64,000 nt of DNA from Cordilura impudica (taxonomy: Eukaryota; Arthropoda; Insecta; Diptera; Scathophagidae), in assembly GCA_963682025.1 (NCBI GenBank), contig OY821520.1, positions 241,015,414 through 241,079,413 on the forward strand, given 5' to 3'. A model generated the notes under the pieces. That model made no database searches. It had not been told where the DNA came from and saw only the letters and a program-made list of their open reading frames with translations. Positions 44,101-54,874 of this stretch are shown here, one piece after another. Position 1 is the stretch's first letter; each line of letters opens with the position of its first letter. Made by a program: the position numbers and the translations under genes.

Positions 44101-44447
44101 CTAGTTGTTAATTAAAAGAAAACAATGTAAATTTAGCAAAAAAAAATTTTATGTATTAATTTATTTAAAGAGAAAAACACAAAAATAACATTTGAAGTTG
44201 TATTTTTTGTGTGTAATATTTACATATACATACATACACATATTAAATAATACAAATAATATACATATATTCTATATATTTATATCCATAATAACTGCAT
44301 GTTAGAAATAAATCGGTATATTATTTTATTTACATAAAATTCTGCAATATTTTGTTGTGGGGAAAATACATTTCTTTTGCATTAACAGAGTGTCACTTCA
44401 TTTTGCTCAGCGTGACCATGCCACAGTAGATGGCGCCACAATTTTTG
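44101..44447. repeat. Tail block T, copy 1
   Basis: Follows M2a; the same block follows M2c at 50476-50805. Landmarks: ATGTAAATTTAGCAAAAAAA, ACATACATACACATATTAAA, ATTCTGCAATATTTTGTTGT, CCACAGTAGATGGCGCCAC. A diverged relative is in the tandem units at 46840-47393. Confidence 0.8.
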
Positions 44448-45290
44448 TTATACCCTCCACTCCAGTGTGCAGAGGGTATATATAAGTTTGTCATTCCGTT
44501 TGTAATAATTAGAAAAAAAAATTTGGACCCCATAAAATATATATATTTGTGATCCTTATAACAACCGGAGTTGATATAGCGATGTCCGTCTGTCCGTCTG
44601 TCCGTCTGTCCGTCTGTCCGTCTGTGGAAATCACGATGACGGCATCAATCGGGCAGCTAGGGTGCTCGTTGGCATAAAAAATGATTCATTAACATCCTGA
44701 AAAGTTTGCTATTTAAAATCGTCCAAATCGGTCAATTAGGGCCCGAGATTTGAATGAAGAACTAAAAAAAGTCTTGAAAAAATATAATTTTCTATGTTGT
44801 TCTTGTCACGATCACGCCCTCAATAGGATAGCTAGGGTGATAATTTTTAGTGAGAATGATTCACCAAATTCATGGGAAGATTTCTACTTCAAAAATCATT
44901 AAAATCGGTGGAACAGGTCCAGGTAAATCTATGAAAAATTAAAAAAAAAATGAAAAACATGATGTTTCCATATTGTTCCTGTTGTTATTCTAAATGTTCC
45001 ATTGTTGTCATAGCTGGACTTGTTGTTTTTGTGGTCGTTGTGATAATAATATAATAAAAACGAACCCTTTGTACATTTTTTTGTGAACTCTGGTAGAAAA
45101 TTTTAAAAGTTTCCATTGTTTTGGCATCACTAAAAAAATTTGTTAGATCATTTCTGTCATTGCCACGAGCCTGCATGCAAAATTTCAGATCGATTGGCTC
45201 ACGGGAAAGGGGCTAAAAATCGATCCAAAATTTTGTCGACAAGCAGACACTACCAGTTAATATAAAGGCAGTAAATAAAGGGAGTAAAAG
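44448..45290 (+). repeat. Mini-me repeat, family M2, copy b
   Basis: Same layout as copy a but with a full (GTCCGTCT)n tract of about five units at 44585-44627. It starts directly after tail block T. Confidence 0.88.
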
Positions 45291-46147
45291 TTCACCAATA
45301 ATTTAAAAAACAAATTTTTATGTATTAATTTATTTAAAGAAAAAAATAATTAAATGAAATAGTAATAATAATAAAAAAAAATAATATACAATACAAAAAA
45401 AAAAGAATATATAAATAAAATAAAATAAAGATAAATGCATTCATAGCATTATAATACATATAAAAGGTCAATGTTTTCTAACCGTAACGGTAACGAGTCA
45501 GTTGTTTTTTTTTACATGAAAATCATTTAAAACAGTTACCGAACGTAACCGGAACGTCCCAATACTTTTCATGTGAAAAAAAGGCTGACACGTTACGTAA
45601 CAGTTACATGTCGCTAACTTGTTCTTTACACAGGCTACTGCTTTTGCAGCCAACTTCAAGTCTATGTATATAGTTTCGTAAGCATAACTGATAAAATTGT
45701 TTCTATTATTTTTTGCTGTAAGTAATAAATTATAAATATACTGAATTTGCAAACTAAAATGGATACATATATTGGAGGTGCTTTAATACAAAAGAGTTAA
45801 CGAAACAAAATCAAAAAAAAAAAAAAACTCTACAACATCAACAATGGCAGTCATATGTTCTTCAAATAGAAAAAAAAACTGCAAGTGTGTTTTGTTGGCT
45901 ACAAAACAAAAATAGTGTTGACAATATAACAAAATATGTAAAAGAAGTTAGTGCTATGAAATATTTTATTTTGTTTAAAAAAAAAATCGCAAAATGAAAG
46001 GCTATAATTCCATTAATAATCAAAAGGCGTTAAACTAATTTATTTATTTTTACGTTGTACTAATGCATTTTAAATAAGTAAAAGTAATTGTATATTTAAA
46101 TAAAAATTCATTTGTATTATATGTTGCTGTCGTATTCAGAAAAATCA
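45291..46147. other. AT-rich segment to the inverted-repeat arm
   Basis: A/T microsatellites at about 45360-45430. A short inverted motif around 45510-45575 (TTTTTTTACATGAAAA against TTTTCATGTGAAAAAAA) could form a hairpin. Open frames here show no similarity. Confidence 0.5.
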
Positions 46148-46186
46148 AGTAGCTGACTATGCGACTACAAATGCTGCTGCCAGCAG
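46148..46186. repeat. Right arm of the inverted repeat
   Basis: Starts AGTAGCTGACTATGCGACTA and ends GCTGCTGCCAGCAG. Partner of 43254-43289, with a small insertion. Confidence 0.7.
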
Positions 46187-46839
46187 TCGTCTATGTGTTT
46201 CATTCATGATGTTGCATTTTTTTGCGAGCAATACTTACATATATTCTAAATAAAGAAATAATAGTTCTTTTCATACTGCGAAATCTATACAAATATATGT
46301 ACAAATACTATATGTCAAATTTCAAATTTGCAATAATTGATACATTTTTGAAAGAAAATTGTATAATATGAAATGTCTTTAATTTATTTCATAGAAAACA
46401 ATTTTTTGAGGTGCGTGGATTTTCCATATTTACTGTTTTACTATTTTCGTAATGAGGTTAAATGAGTTAAAAAGAATTTAAAATATTTGAAAATATTAGG
46501 TGAGGATCCTCAAGATGTAATATACGATCGGTCTAAAACTTTTCACTTAGAGCCACAGTTAAATTCGAAACAACAAAAACCCATATATTTTGTGCATAAA
46601 GTTTAACATTAAATGTGCTTTTCTAAAATGTCTATATATTTTTTCTCATTCATTTCTGACCATCTTCAATGTAAATTTACCAAAGTTTTTTTTATTGCAA
46701 TATGTATATAAAACTTAAAAATTTAATATTTTTTATTGTGTATTAACTTATTATTCTGCGATTTTCATTACATCACAAAATGTTACAAATTGGCACTACT
46801 GTTTCAAAAACAGAAAACTTCTAAATCAGTTGAAAACAG
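46187..46839. other. AT-rich sequence, no feature seen
   Basis: Nothing recognised. Confidence 0.5.
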
Positions 46840-47393
46840 TTGATCTGTAAAACTGTGTGTGAAATTGTGTCAAATAAAATTACAAATATTAATAAATATA
46901 ATAATACATATATATATATATATATATTATTAATTTTGTTAAGAATTAGCACAAAATTGATTTTCCATTTTGCATTTCATTTATAAAGAATTCTGCCATA
47001 TTTTGTTAAAGGGAAAATCCATTTTTGTTATATTAAAAAAAACAGACTTGCATTTAATTTTTCCGTGACTGCCTCAATAATTGCGTAGATGCCACCACAA
47101 TATTTTTTCTAATTAAAACAGTTGATCTGTAAAACTGTGTGTGAAATTGTGTCAAATAAAATTACAAATATTAATAAATATAATAATACATATATATATT
47201 TTATTAATTTTGTTAAGAATTAGCACAAAATTGATTTTCCATTTTGCATTTCATTTATAAAGAATTCTGCCATATTTTGTTAAAGGGAAAATCCATTTTT
47301 GTTATATTAAAAAAAACAGACTTGCATTTAATTTTTCCGTGACTGCCTCAATAATTGCGTAGATGCCACCACAATATTTTTTCTAATTAAATA
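46840..47393. repeat. Near-identical tandem duplication, 2 x about 277 bp
   Basis: 46840-47116 and 47117-47393 match almost base for base (ACAGTTGATCTGTAAAACTG, CAAAATTGATTTTCCATTTT, GCGTAGATGCCACCACAATA); the (TA)n inside differs in length. The unit is related to tail block T. Confidence 0.9.
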
Positions 47394-47597
47394 TTAACCA
47401 ATATCTAACTAGAATTATGATTTATTCCGACTAAAAAGTTCCAATTAAAAGTTATTCATCCCAATTATGAATATTCTCAAGGAATTTCTTTCTCACGGAA
47501 AATACATTTCTCGAGAAAAAAATTCCTCCAATTATAAATTCCGCGTGAAAAATGATTAACTGGCATCATCGAATTTCGAAGCCACTTGCTTTGCTTA

Positions 47598-48090
47598 AGG
47601 TGCTATTACATGATGTGTTTTTTACATATGTACTGTCAAATTTTCCCACAACAAAAGTTGTACACATCGTGTGATACATATGAAACATTGTTTATGTACA
47701 ATACATGAGGAAAGGCACATGTACATTTTTCAATTAGAGCAGGTTCTATTTTTGTATGACAATCATATGAGAATACAACACTGCTTGTGGCGAAAGAAAA
47801 ACAGAGTAAATTATAAAGATTAATATTGAAAGAAAAATAAATTGTTTAATATTAATTAACAATTAAAAAATATATAACTTTTTTTTAACAATAAATTTTT
47901 GTAAATTCACAAATTAAATCAGCTGTTGTTTACATTTAGAGGTTATGTCATACGTAAATACATATGCACGTGTGATAGCAAAAATTATGAATCGTATGTA
48001 AAAGACAATTTTGACAGACATGAGGAATTTCATATGGATAAAAAAAAAGTGACAGTACATATGTAAAAAACACATCGTGTAATAGCACCT
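47598..48090. mobile_element. MITE with TTA duplication, copy 2
   Basis: 493 bp with ends AGGTGCTATTACATGATGTG and inverted partner AGGTGCTATTACACGATGTG; TTA at 47595-47597 and 48091-48093. Nearly the same length and sequence as 39925-40415. No coding capacity; the 70-residue minus-strand frame inside is chance. Confidence 0.87.
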
Positions 48091-48139
48091 TTATTGACAA
48101 TTTATTTTCTATTTTTTGTGTGTGTGCAAACGACCCTAC

Positions 48140-48930
48140 AATAAATGTCCCAATAAACATTTTTGTTTGCTATCAACTTGAGGTGCATTTGAGATCAAAT
48201 ACATTTCTCAAATCTCCAACGTTAATTCTCAAATGCCCTCAATAGTTCGAATATAGTCTTCTCAACTTAAAAGGCACATTTTTTATATGGCGATTTTCAT
48301 AGTTATCAAATGAGAAATTTGTGATTCTCAACTTGATAGCAAAGAAATATTTCCAATCGGTATCAAATGGAAGGTACGGAATTGCCATATTAAAAAATAT
48401 TATACTAATTTTAGAAATGAAAACAATGTACTTTTTTTAATGTTTCAATTTAATTTCATTATATATTTAACATTACTATGTACATATTTAACATTAAATG
48501 TACATATTATGTACATTTTTTAAAATCTAGAATTAAAAATAAATGAATTAATTAGTTGTACATTTTTTGAAAAATTCGACAAAAAGCAAAAATAATTAAA
48601 AATATATCAATGATTTATTTGTACTTTTTTGGCATTTTTTAATTTAATTTATTATTTATGACATATTTAAATAATATCTCAGACTTAACACAAATCGTAT
48701 TCAAGTTGAAAAAATGTTTGTCTCAAGTGGAGATAAGTGTTGGATATCCAATTGAGAGTAAAAATGTTTCTCAAAGATTGGAAAAAATGTTAAATCTCAA
48801 CTTGATGTCAAGTTGAAAGCAAACAAGGAGAAAAATTGTTCAACCCAAGTTGAGAATTACATTTGACATCAATTTAAGAACTTAACTTTTCTCCAACATT
48901 GGAGAAATAATATTTCAATGCATACTGGGG
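48140..48930. repeat. Fold-back-like repeat with scattered CTCAACTTGA motifs
   Basis: TTTGTTTGCTATCAACTTGA (48158-48177) has an inverted partner TTGTTTGCTTTCAACTTGA at about 48808-48827. Both halves hold several TTCTCAACTTG or TTTCTCCAA motifs in opposing orientation. Exact ends and a TSD were not resolved. Confidence 0.5.
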
Positions 48931-49008
48931 AATGACCGAAACTAACACATAAACAGTTTTTTCCTATTTGAAAAACATATGACTGTCATTGTTGCTGTTG
49001 TAGACTTG

Positions 49009-49849
49009 TTATACCCTCCACTCCAGTGTGCAGAGGGTATATATAAGTTTGTCATTCCGTTTGTAATAATTAGAAAAAAAATTTTGGACCCCATAAAATT
49101 TATATATTTGTGATCCTTATAACAACCGGAGTTGATATAGCGATGTCCGTCTGTCCGTCTGTGGAAATCACGATGACGGCATCAATCCGGCAGCTAGGGT
49201 ACTCGTTGACATAAAAATGATTCACTAACATCCTGAGAAGTTTGCTATTTAAAATCGTCCAAATCGGTCGATTAGGGCCCGAGATTTGAATGAAGAACTA
49301 AAAAAGTCTTGAAAAAAAAATAATTTTCTATGTTGTTCTTGTCACGATCACGCCCTCAATAGTGCAGCTACAGTGATCATTTTTAGTGAGAATGATTCAC
49401 CAAATTCATGGAAAGATTTCTACTTCAAAAATCATTAAAATCGGTGGAACAGGTCCAGGGAAATCTCTGAAAAATAAAAAAAAAATGAAAAACATGATAT
49501 TTCTATATTGTTCTTGTTGTTATTCTAAATGTTGCATTGTTTTCATAGCTGGACTTGTTGTTTTTGTGGTCGTTATGGTAATAATATAAGAAAAACAAAC
49601 CCTTTGTACATTTTTTTATCAACTCTGGTAGAAAAATTTAAAAGTTTCCATTGTTTTGGCATCATTTCTGTCATTGCCACAAGCCTGCCTGCAAAATTTC
49701 AGATCGATTGGGTCACGGGAAAGTGGTTAAAGTCGATCCAAAATTTTTTCGACAAGCAGACACTACGAGTTAATATAAAGGGAGTAAAAATTCACCAACA
49801 TCTAAAGCAAATAATGCTAAAATACCTAGTTGTTAATAAAAAAAACAAT
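49009..49849 (+). repeat. Mini-me repeat, family M2, copy c
   Basis: Starts TTATACCCTCCACTCCAGTG and has the core TAGCGATGTCCGTCTGTCCG, with two to three GTCY units (49145-49163). The body is as in copies a and b. A MITE interrupts its continuation into tail block T. Confidence 0.88.
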
Positions 49850-50475
49850 TGGGCAATTCACAATGGGTAATGTATCGTTGTATCTCTTGTATCGTGTATC
49901 ACTTTACAATAGTGTAAAATTGTTGTTGGTAATTTTCACTGAAAAATCTGATACACGATCCAACTTCATTTGCTATGTTTAGTAAATATTGTATATTGTA
50001 TCATAACATATCAGTTCCAAGTGAATGCCAGTTTTTATGAAAAAGAAAAAACAAATACATAGAATATTATCAGCATAAATAATTATAAAATAAATTATGG
50101 CAAATAATGCAAATAACGCAAATACATCGATAAGTTTATTTATATAAAAATTAATGTTTATATTTTTAGTATGTATTTTCTCTTTCAGTACCAACCAAAA
50201 CATTTAACATTTTTTTTTTTTCATTATAAATTAAAATGCAAGAGGTACGTAACTAAAACTCCAGGGTATATCTCACGACCAAAAAGCAAACACTGACAAG
50301 TGTTTTCTCTTATACAAAATAGCAGAAGCGACGAAGCGATCTTTCCTCGTTGGATCGAAAATTACTAAAGAAAGCGTTTTACAATATGAAAATACAACTG
50401 AGTGTTCACAACAAATGATTGTATTGTGTATTTCAATACAACATACAATATACAACACCTGTTGTGAATTGCCCA
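49850..50475. mobile_element. 626-bp MITE with AAT duplication and a paralogous empty site
   Basis: Ends TGGGCAATTCACAA and inverted TGGGCAATTCACAACAGGTG. AAT at 49847-49849 and 50476-50478. The homologous site in the M2a/T block (about 44119-44135) reads AAAACAATGTAAATTT without the insert, which confirms the borders. It has no transposase. The 3-bp TSD suggests PIF/Harbinger. Confidence 0.87.
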
Positions 50476-50805
50476 AATGTAAATTTAGCAAAAAAATTTA
50501 TGTATTAATTTATTTAAAGAGAAAAACACAAAAATAACGTTTGATGTTGTATTTTTTGTGTGTAATATTTAAATATACATACATACACATATTAAATAAT
50601 ACAAATAATGTACATATATTATATATATGTATGTATGTATATTCATAGTAACTGCATGTTAGAAATAAATCGGTTATTTTATTTACATAAAATTCTGCAG
50701 TATTTTGTTGTGGGGAAAATACATTTCTTTTGTATTACAGAGTGTCACTTCATTTTGCTCAGCGTGACTATGCCACAGTAGATGCCGCCATAATTTTTGT
50801 TTGTT
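50476..50805. repeat. Tail block T, copy 2
   Basis: Aligns with 44120-44447 throughout, with small indels (ACATACATACACATATTAAA; CCACAGTAGATGCCGCCATA). Confidence 0.85.
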
Positions 50806-53178
50806 CTAATTAGCTTTGCAATAGTTATTTCTATTTTAACATGAATGTTAATATTTTCAACTAGATATCATACAGAACAATGTTAAGAGTATACACGGGT
50901 TGGTCTTTTATTTCATACGTTTTTTCATTATTCTTTTACAAATATGAACATAAGTTTGGCATATTACCCACCAATCTCACATCACACTGCAAGTTCGAAA
51001 AACTCAATACACTCACATTTTTTTTACTAATACACACACATTTTCCGAAGTGGTCACACTAATGGCACCAAATTTTTCGTACGAATAGTGTTATAAATTA
51101 ATGCAGTGTTATAAATTTAATGCAAATTTACTGGATTCTGTAAAATTGTAATTAAAGTTTTAACTTGTTAAATCTATTATAATGATTTATTTTTTGAAAT
51201 GCGCATACAAAAACGCAAGTTTGTTAATTATAGAGCATAAATATTATTAACTATTATTAAAATAATACTAATAATTATAAATGTAAACATTTTCCCTCAA
51301 ACATGTGCCTGTGTAATAAACTTGGTAACTCTACTTAAAATAAAATAAGAGAGAGAAGTATACAAATTTTTTCAAGTTTACACTTCGACAGCATTTTAAA
51401 AATGAGATTGCAGTCAGATGTTTGAGCATAAAATTTAATGGCGATGGATTCGACTAATTCGAACAATTTTTCGTTGATAATACGTACACAACGATTTTAC
51501 AATTTCAGTGTGATGTGAGATTGGGGGGTTAACTTTTTGTTGTCTTTACAAAATAGAGTTACCGAGTTCGTCAATGAGTTTTTTGCTTACAAAACAGTTC
51601 TACATAGTTATATAGAATTATTATTCTGCTTTACCTATAAAATATCTGATTGCGATTACATCTAATTTTTAAAAATTGTTTATAATTAATAAAGCATTAT
51701 TATTCACATAAATACAAAATTTCACTTTTTAAATTTTCCATTCAAATTTAAGAAAATATCAATTATAATAAAAACTGAAAATAAAATTTCCAATTATAAA
51801 TTAGAAAATATTAATTGAGTTTCAGAAAACGTCGGAAATAATAATTTTAAATTTAGAAATATCTTTACATTTAAAAATGTTTACATTTAAAAAAAATATT
51901 GCCATTCAGGAGATATTAATAACTTTTCAGTACCGCGATTCAGTAACTTCTTTTAACGATAGTCGAATTGTAAAAAAAAAGAAAATTGCAAAATTATCAG
52001 TAAAATTTTGAAACGATATTCGCTATTGTTAAAGTCAGCTGTTGTTGTTATCTAAACGACAACCATTTTTGTGTTGTTTATCCAATCGATAAAAACTTAA
52101 ATTTTTAGGTTGAAATGTCGTCATACATAAATAAAAATCATGAAATAGTGAAAATATTTTGCTTTAATTAAAAAACTTTTTTATATAAATAAAAAAATTA
52201 AATAGCATATACAATTCATTATTTCATTTTCAAATAAATAAACAGAAATATTAGTAAAAAAAATAAAGATATTAAACATAAACATAAAATCATCCTGTCA
52301 AACACGAAGTAATTTGTTTTTTTCTATTCTTTGTGTTTTTCGCTTATTTTGACAGAGATGCCACTCCTTTACAATTTAAATAAATAGAAAAACAGATTTG
52401 TCGATATTAATTTAAATTCAATGAATTTAAGAAAACCTCAAATGATATTTAAGAATTGCTAACATAAAAATTGTTACATAAGTAAACGTAATTTTATGAG
52501 AATGTTATTTTTTATATATAAATTTTCACAATTTTTTTTGGATGAAAATTTGAAGTTTTTCAGAAAATAAAGATAACATTAAATTATTTTATTTAAAATG
52601 TTTGGGACTTTTCGTTTTTTGCGTTTTTCATCCCTAATTTGATTATTTATTATTATAAATTTATTCTCTATGTTTTCAAAATATGGCAATATTTTAAAAA
52701 AAAGTTGAGAGAGCTTTTTTTTTGGTTATTATTTTGTTACTCCATCCGACCTATATGGCCACAATGAAGAAATATTTGGCCAGTTAAAAGAAACTATACA
52801 GCCATCTCCAATTAGCACGATTTAATTCATATAGCCACTCTACACAACCATTACCTTTGCAATGGAGGTTAGGGCGAGCTATTTAATTAGCAAAAACTAA
52901 ATTAAACGAGAAGTTATGTCATATAACCGGAAACGCATGCATATAGGTATATAACCAAAATTCATGCCGATCAGCAACCACGATGACCAAAAAGCAAACA
53001 CCGAAATAAATCCGAAATAATAGAAAAGAAGAAAACCAACCCAAAGAATTTGCTGAAATAATTTGGTATTAAGTTTAACAAATTGTTTACTTTTTCATTT
53101 ACATTTATTATCAAGACTCAAACCGAGGTGGAGGGTATCAAAGATTCGGCACAGCCGAATTTAACACTCTTACTTGTT
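50806..53178. repeat. Segmental duplication unit X
   Basis: Starts CTAATTAGCTTTGCAATAGT and ends GGCACAGCCGAATTTAACAC...CTTACTTGTT. It is followed directly by unit Y with the same start. X carries a 562-bp insert that Y lacks, repeat S (51930-52250) and a right-hand mini-me-type terminus. Non-coding. Confidence 0.88.
50967..51528. mobile_element. piggyBac-like MITE in unit X, absent from unit Y
   Basis: Left end CCCACCAATCTCACATCACA and inverted right end CCCCCCAATCTCACATCACA, 22 of 23 matching. TTAA follows the right end (51529-51532); TTA precedes the left (one A lost). Unit Y at about 53332-53342 reads GGCATATTAACTTTTTG with no insert. No transposase. Confidence 0.87.
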
Positions 53179-54874
53179 CTAATTAGCTTTGCAATAGTTA
53201 TTTCTACTTTAACATGAATGTCAATATTTTCAAATAGATATTATACATAACAATGTTAAGAGTATACACGTGCTGGTCTTTTATTTCATACGTTTTTTCA
53301 TTATTCTTTTACAAATATGAACATAAGTTTGGCATATTAACTTTTTGTTGTCTTTACAAAATAGAGTTACCGAGTTATCAATGAGTTTTTTGCTTTCAAA
53401 AAAGTTCGACATAGTTATATAGAATTATTATTCTGCTTTACCTACAAAATATCTGATTGCGATTACATCTAATTTTTAAAAATTGTTTATAATTACTAAA
53501 GCATTATTATTCACATAAATACAAAATTGCACTTTTTAAATTTTCCATTCAAATTTAAGAAAATATCAATTCTGAAAACTGGAATTAAAATTTCCAATTA
53601 TAAATTAGAAAATATTAACTGAATTTCAGAAAATCATATCAAAACGTCGGAAATAATATTTTAAATTTAGAAGACATCAATTGATCATCTTTAATATACA
53701 TATAAATTTTATTCGTTAAACACAAATTGAAATTCCAAAAAAACACCAAATATGTTTACATTTAAAAAATGTTTACATTAAAAAAAAATATTGGCATTCA
53801 GGAGAAATTAATAGCTTTTCAGTAACTTCTTTTAACGATTGAATTTTTACGTTGAAATGTCGTCATACATAAATAAAAATCATAAAATAGTGAAAATATT
53901 TTGCTTTTATTAAAAAACTTTTTTATATAAATAAAAAAATTAAATAGCATATTCAATTCATTATTTCATTTTCAAATAAATAAACAGAAATATTAGTAAA
54001 AAAAAATAAAGATATTAAACATAAACATAAAATCATCCTGTCAAACACGAAGTAATTTGTTTTTTTCCATTCTTCTTTGTGTTTTTCGCTTATTTTGAGA
54101 GAGATGCCACTCGTTTACAATTTAAATAAATAGAAAAATAGATTTGTCGACTGTCGTTAAGATGTATGTACTTAGTGAATCACTTAATCCTCAGTGCAAA
54201 CAACAATAGCTGTCGATATATTTTGCGATTGTCGGATCGTTGAAATTCTGAATTCAATGAAATTTAGGAAACCTCAAATGATACTTAAGAATTGCGAACA
54301 TAAAAATTGTTACATAAATAAACGCAATTTGATGAGAATGTTACTTATACATATATTATTTTTCACAATTTTTTTTGGATGAATATTTGAAGTTTTTCAG
54401 AAAATAAAGATAACAAATTATTTTATTTAAAATGTTTGGGACATTTGGTTTTTTGCGTTTGGCATCCCTAATTTAATTCTTTATTATTATAAATTTATTC
54501 TCTATGTTTTCCAAATATGGCAGTATTTTAATAAAAAAGTTGAGAGACCTTTTTTTTGGTTATTATTTTGTTACTCCATCCGACCTATATGGCCGCAATG
54601 AAAAAATATTTCGCCAGTTAAAAGAAACTATACAGCCATCTCCAATTTGCACGATTTCATGCATATAGCCACCCTACACAACCATTACCTTTGCAATGGA
54701 GGTTAAGGCGAGCTATTTAATTAGCAAAAACTAAATTAAACGAGAAGTTATGTCATAGAACCGGAAACGCATGCATATTTTTCCAATATTTTGTTTACAT
54801 TTATTATCAGTACTCAAACCGAGGTGGAGGGTATCAAAGATTAGGCACAGCCGAATTTAACACTCTTACTTGTT
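53179..54874. repeat. Segmental duplication unit Y
   Basis: Tandem partner of X (1,696 bp). It repeats the X landmarks in order (GTTAAGAGTATACACGTGCT, TTTTTGTTGTCTTTACAAAA, CTATATGGCCGCAATGAAA) and ends GGCACAGCCG...CTTACTTGTT. The open frame 54194-54382 lies in this repeat and is not a gene. Confidence 0.88.

Noticed and set aside
45498..45752. 84-residue minus-strand frame
   Set aside because: No recognisable domain, lies in repeat-rich DNA with hairpin motifs, no conserved context.
49386..49870. Two open frames (67 and 113 residues) in M2 copy c
   Set aside because: They fall within the M2 repeat and the start of a MITE; the same bases in copies a and b are not open in the same way.
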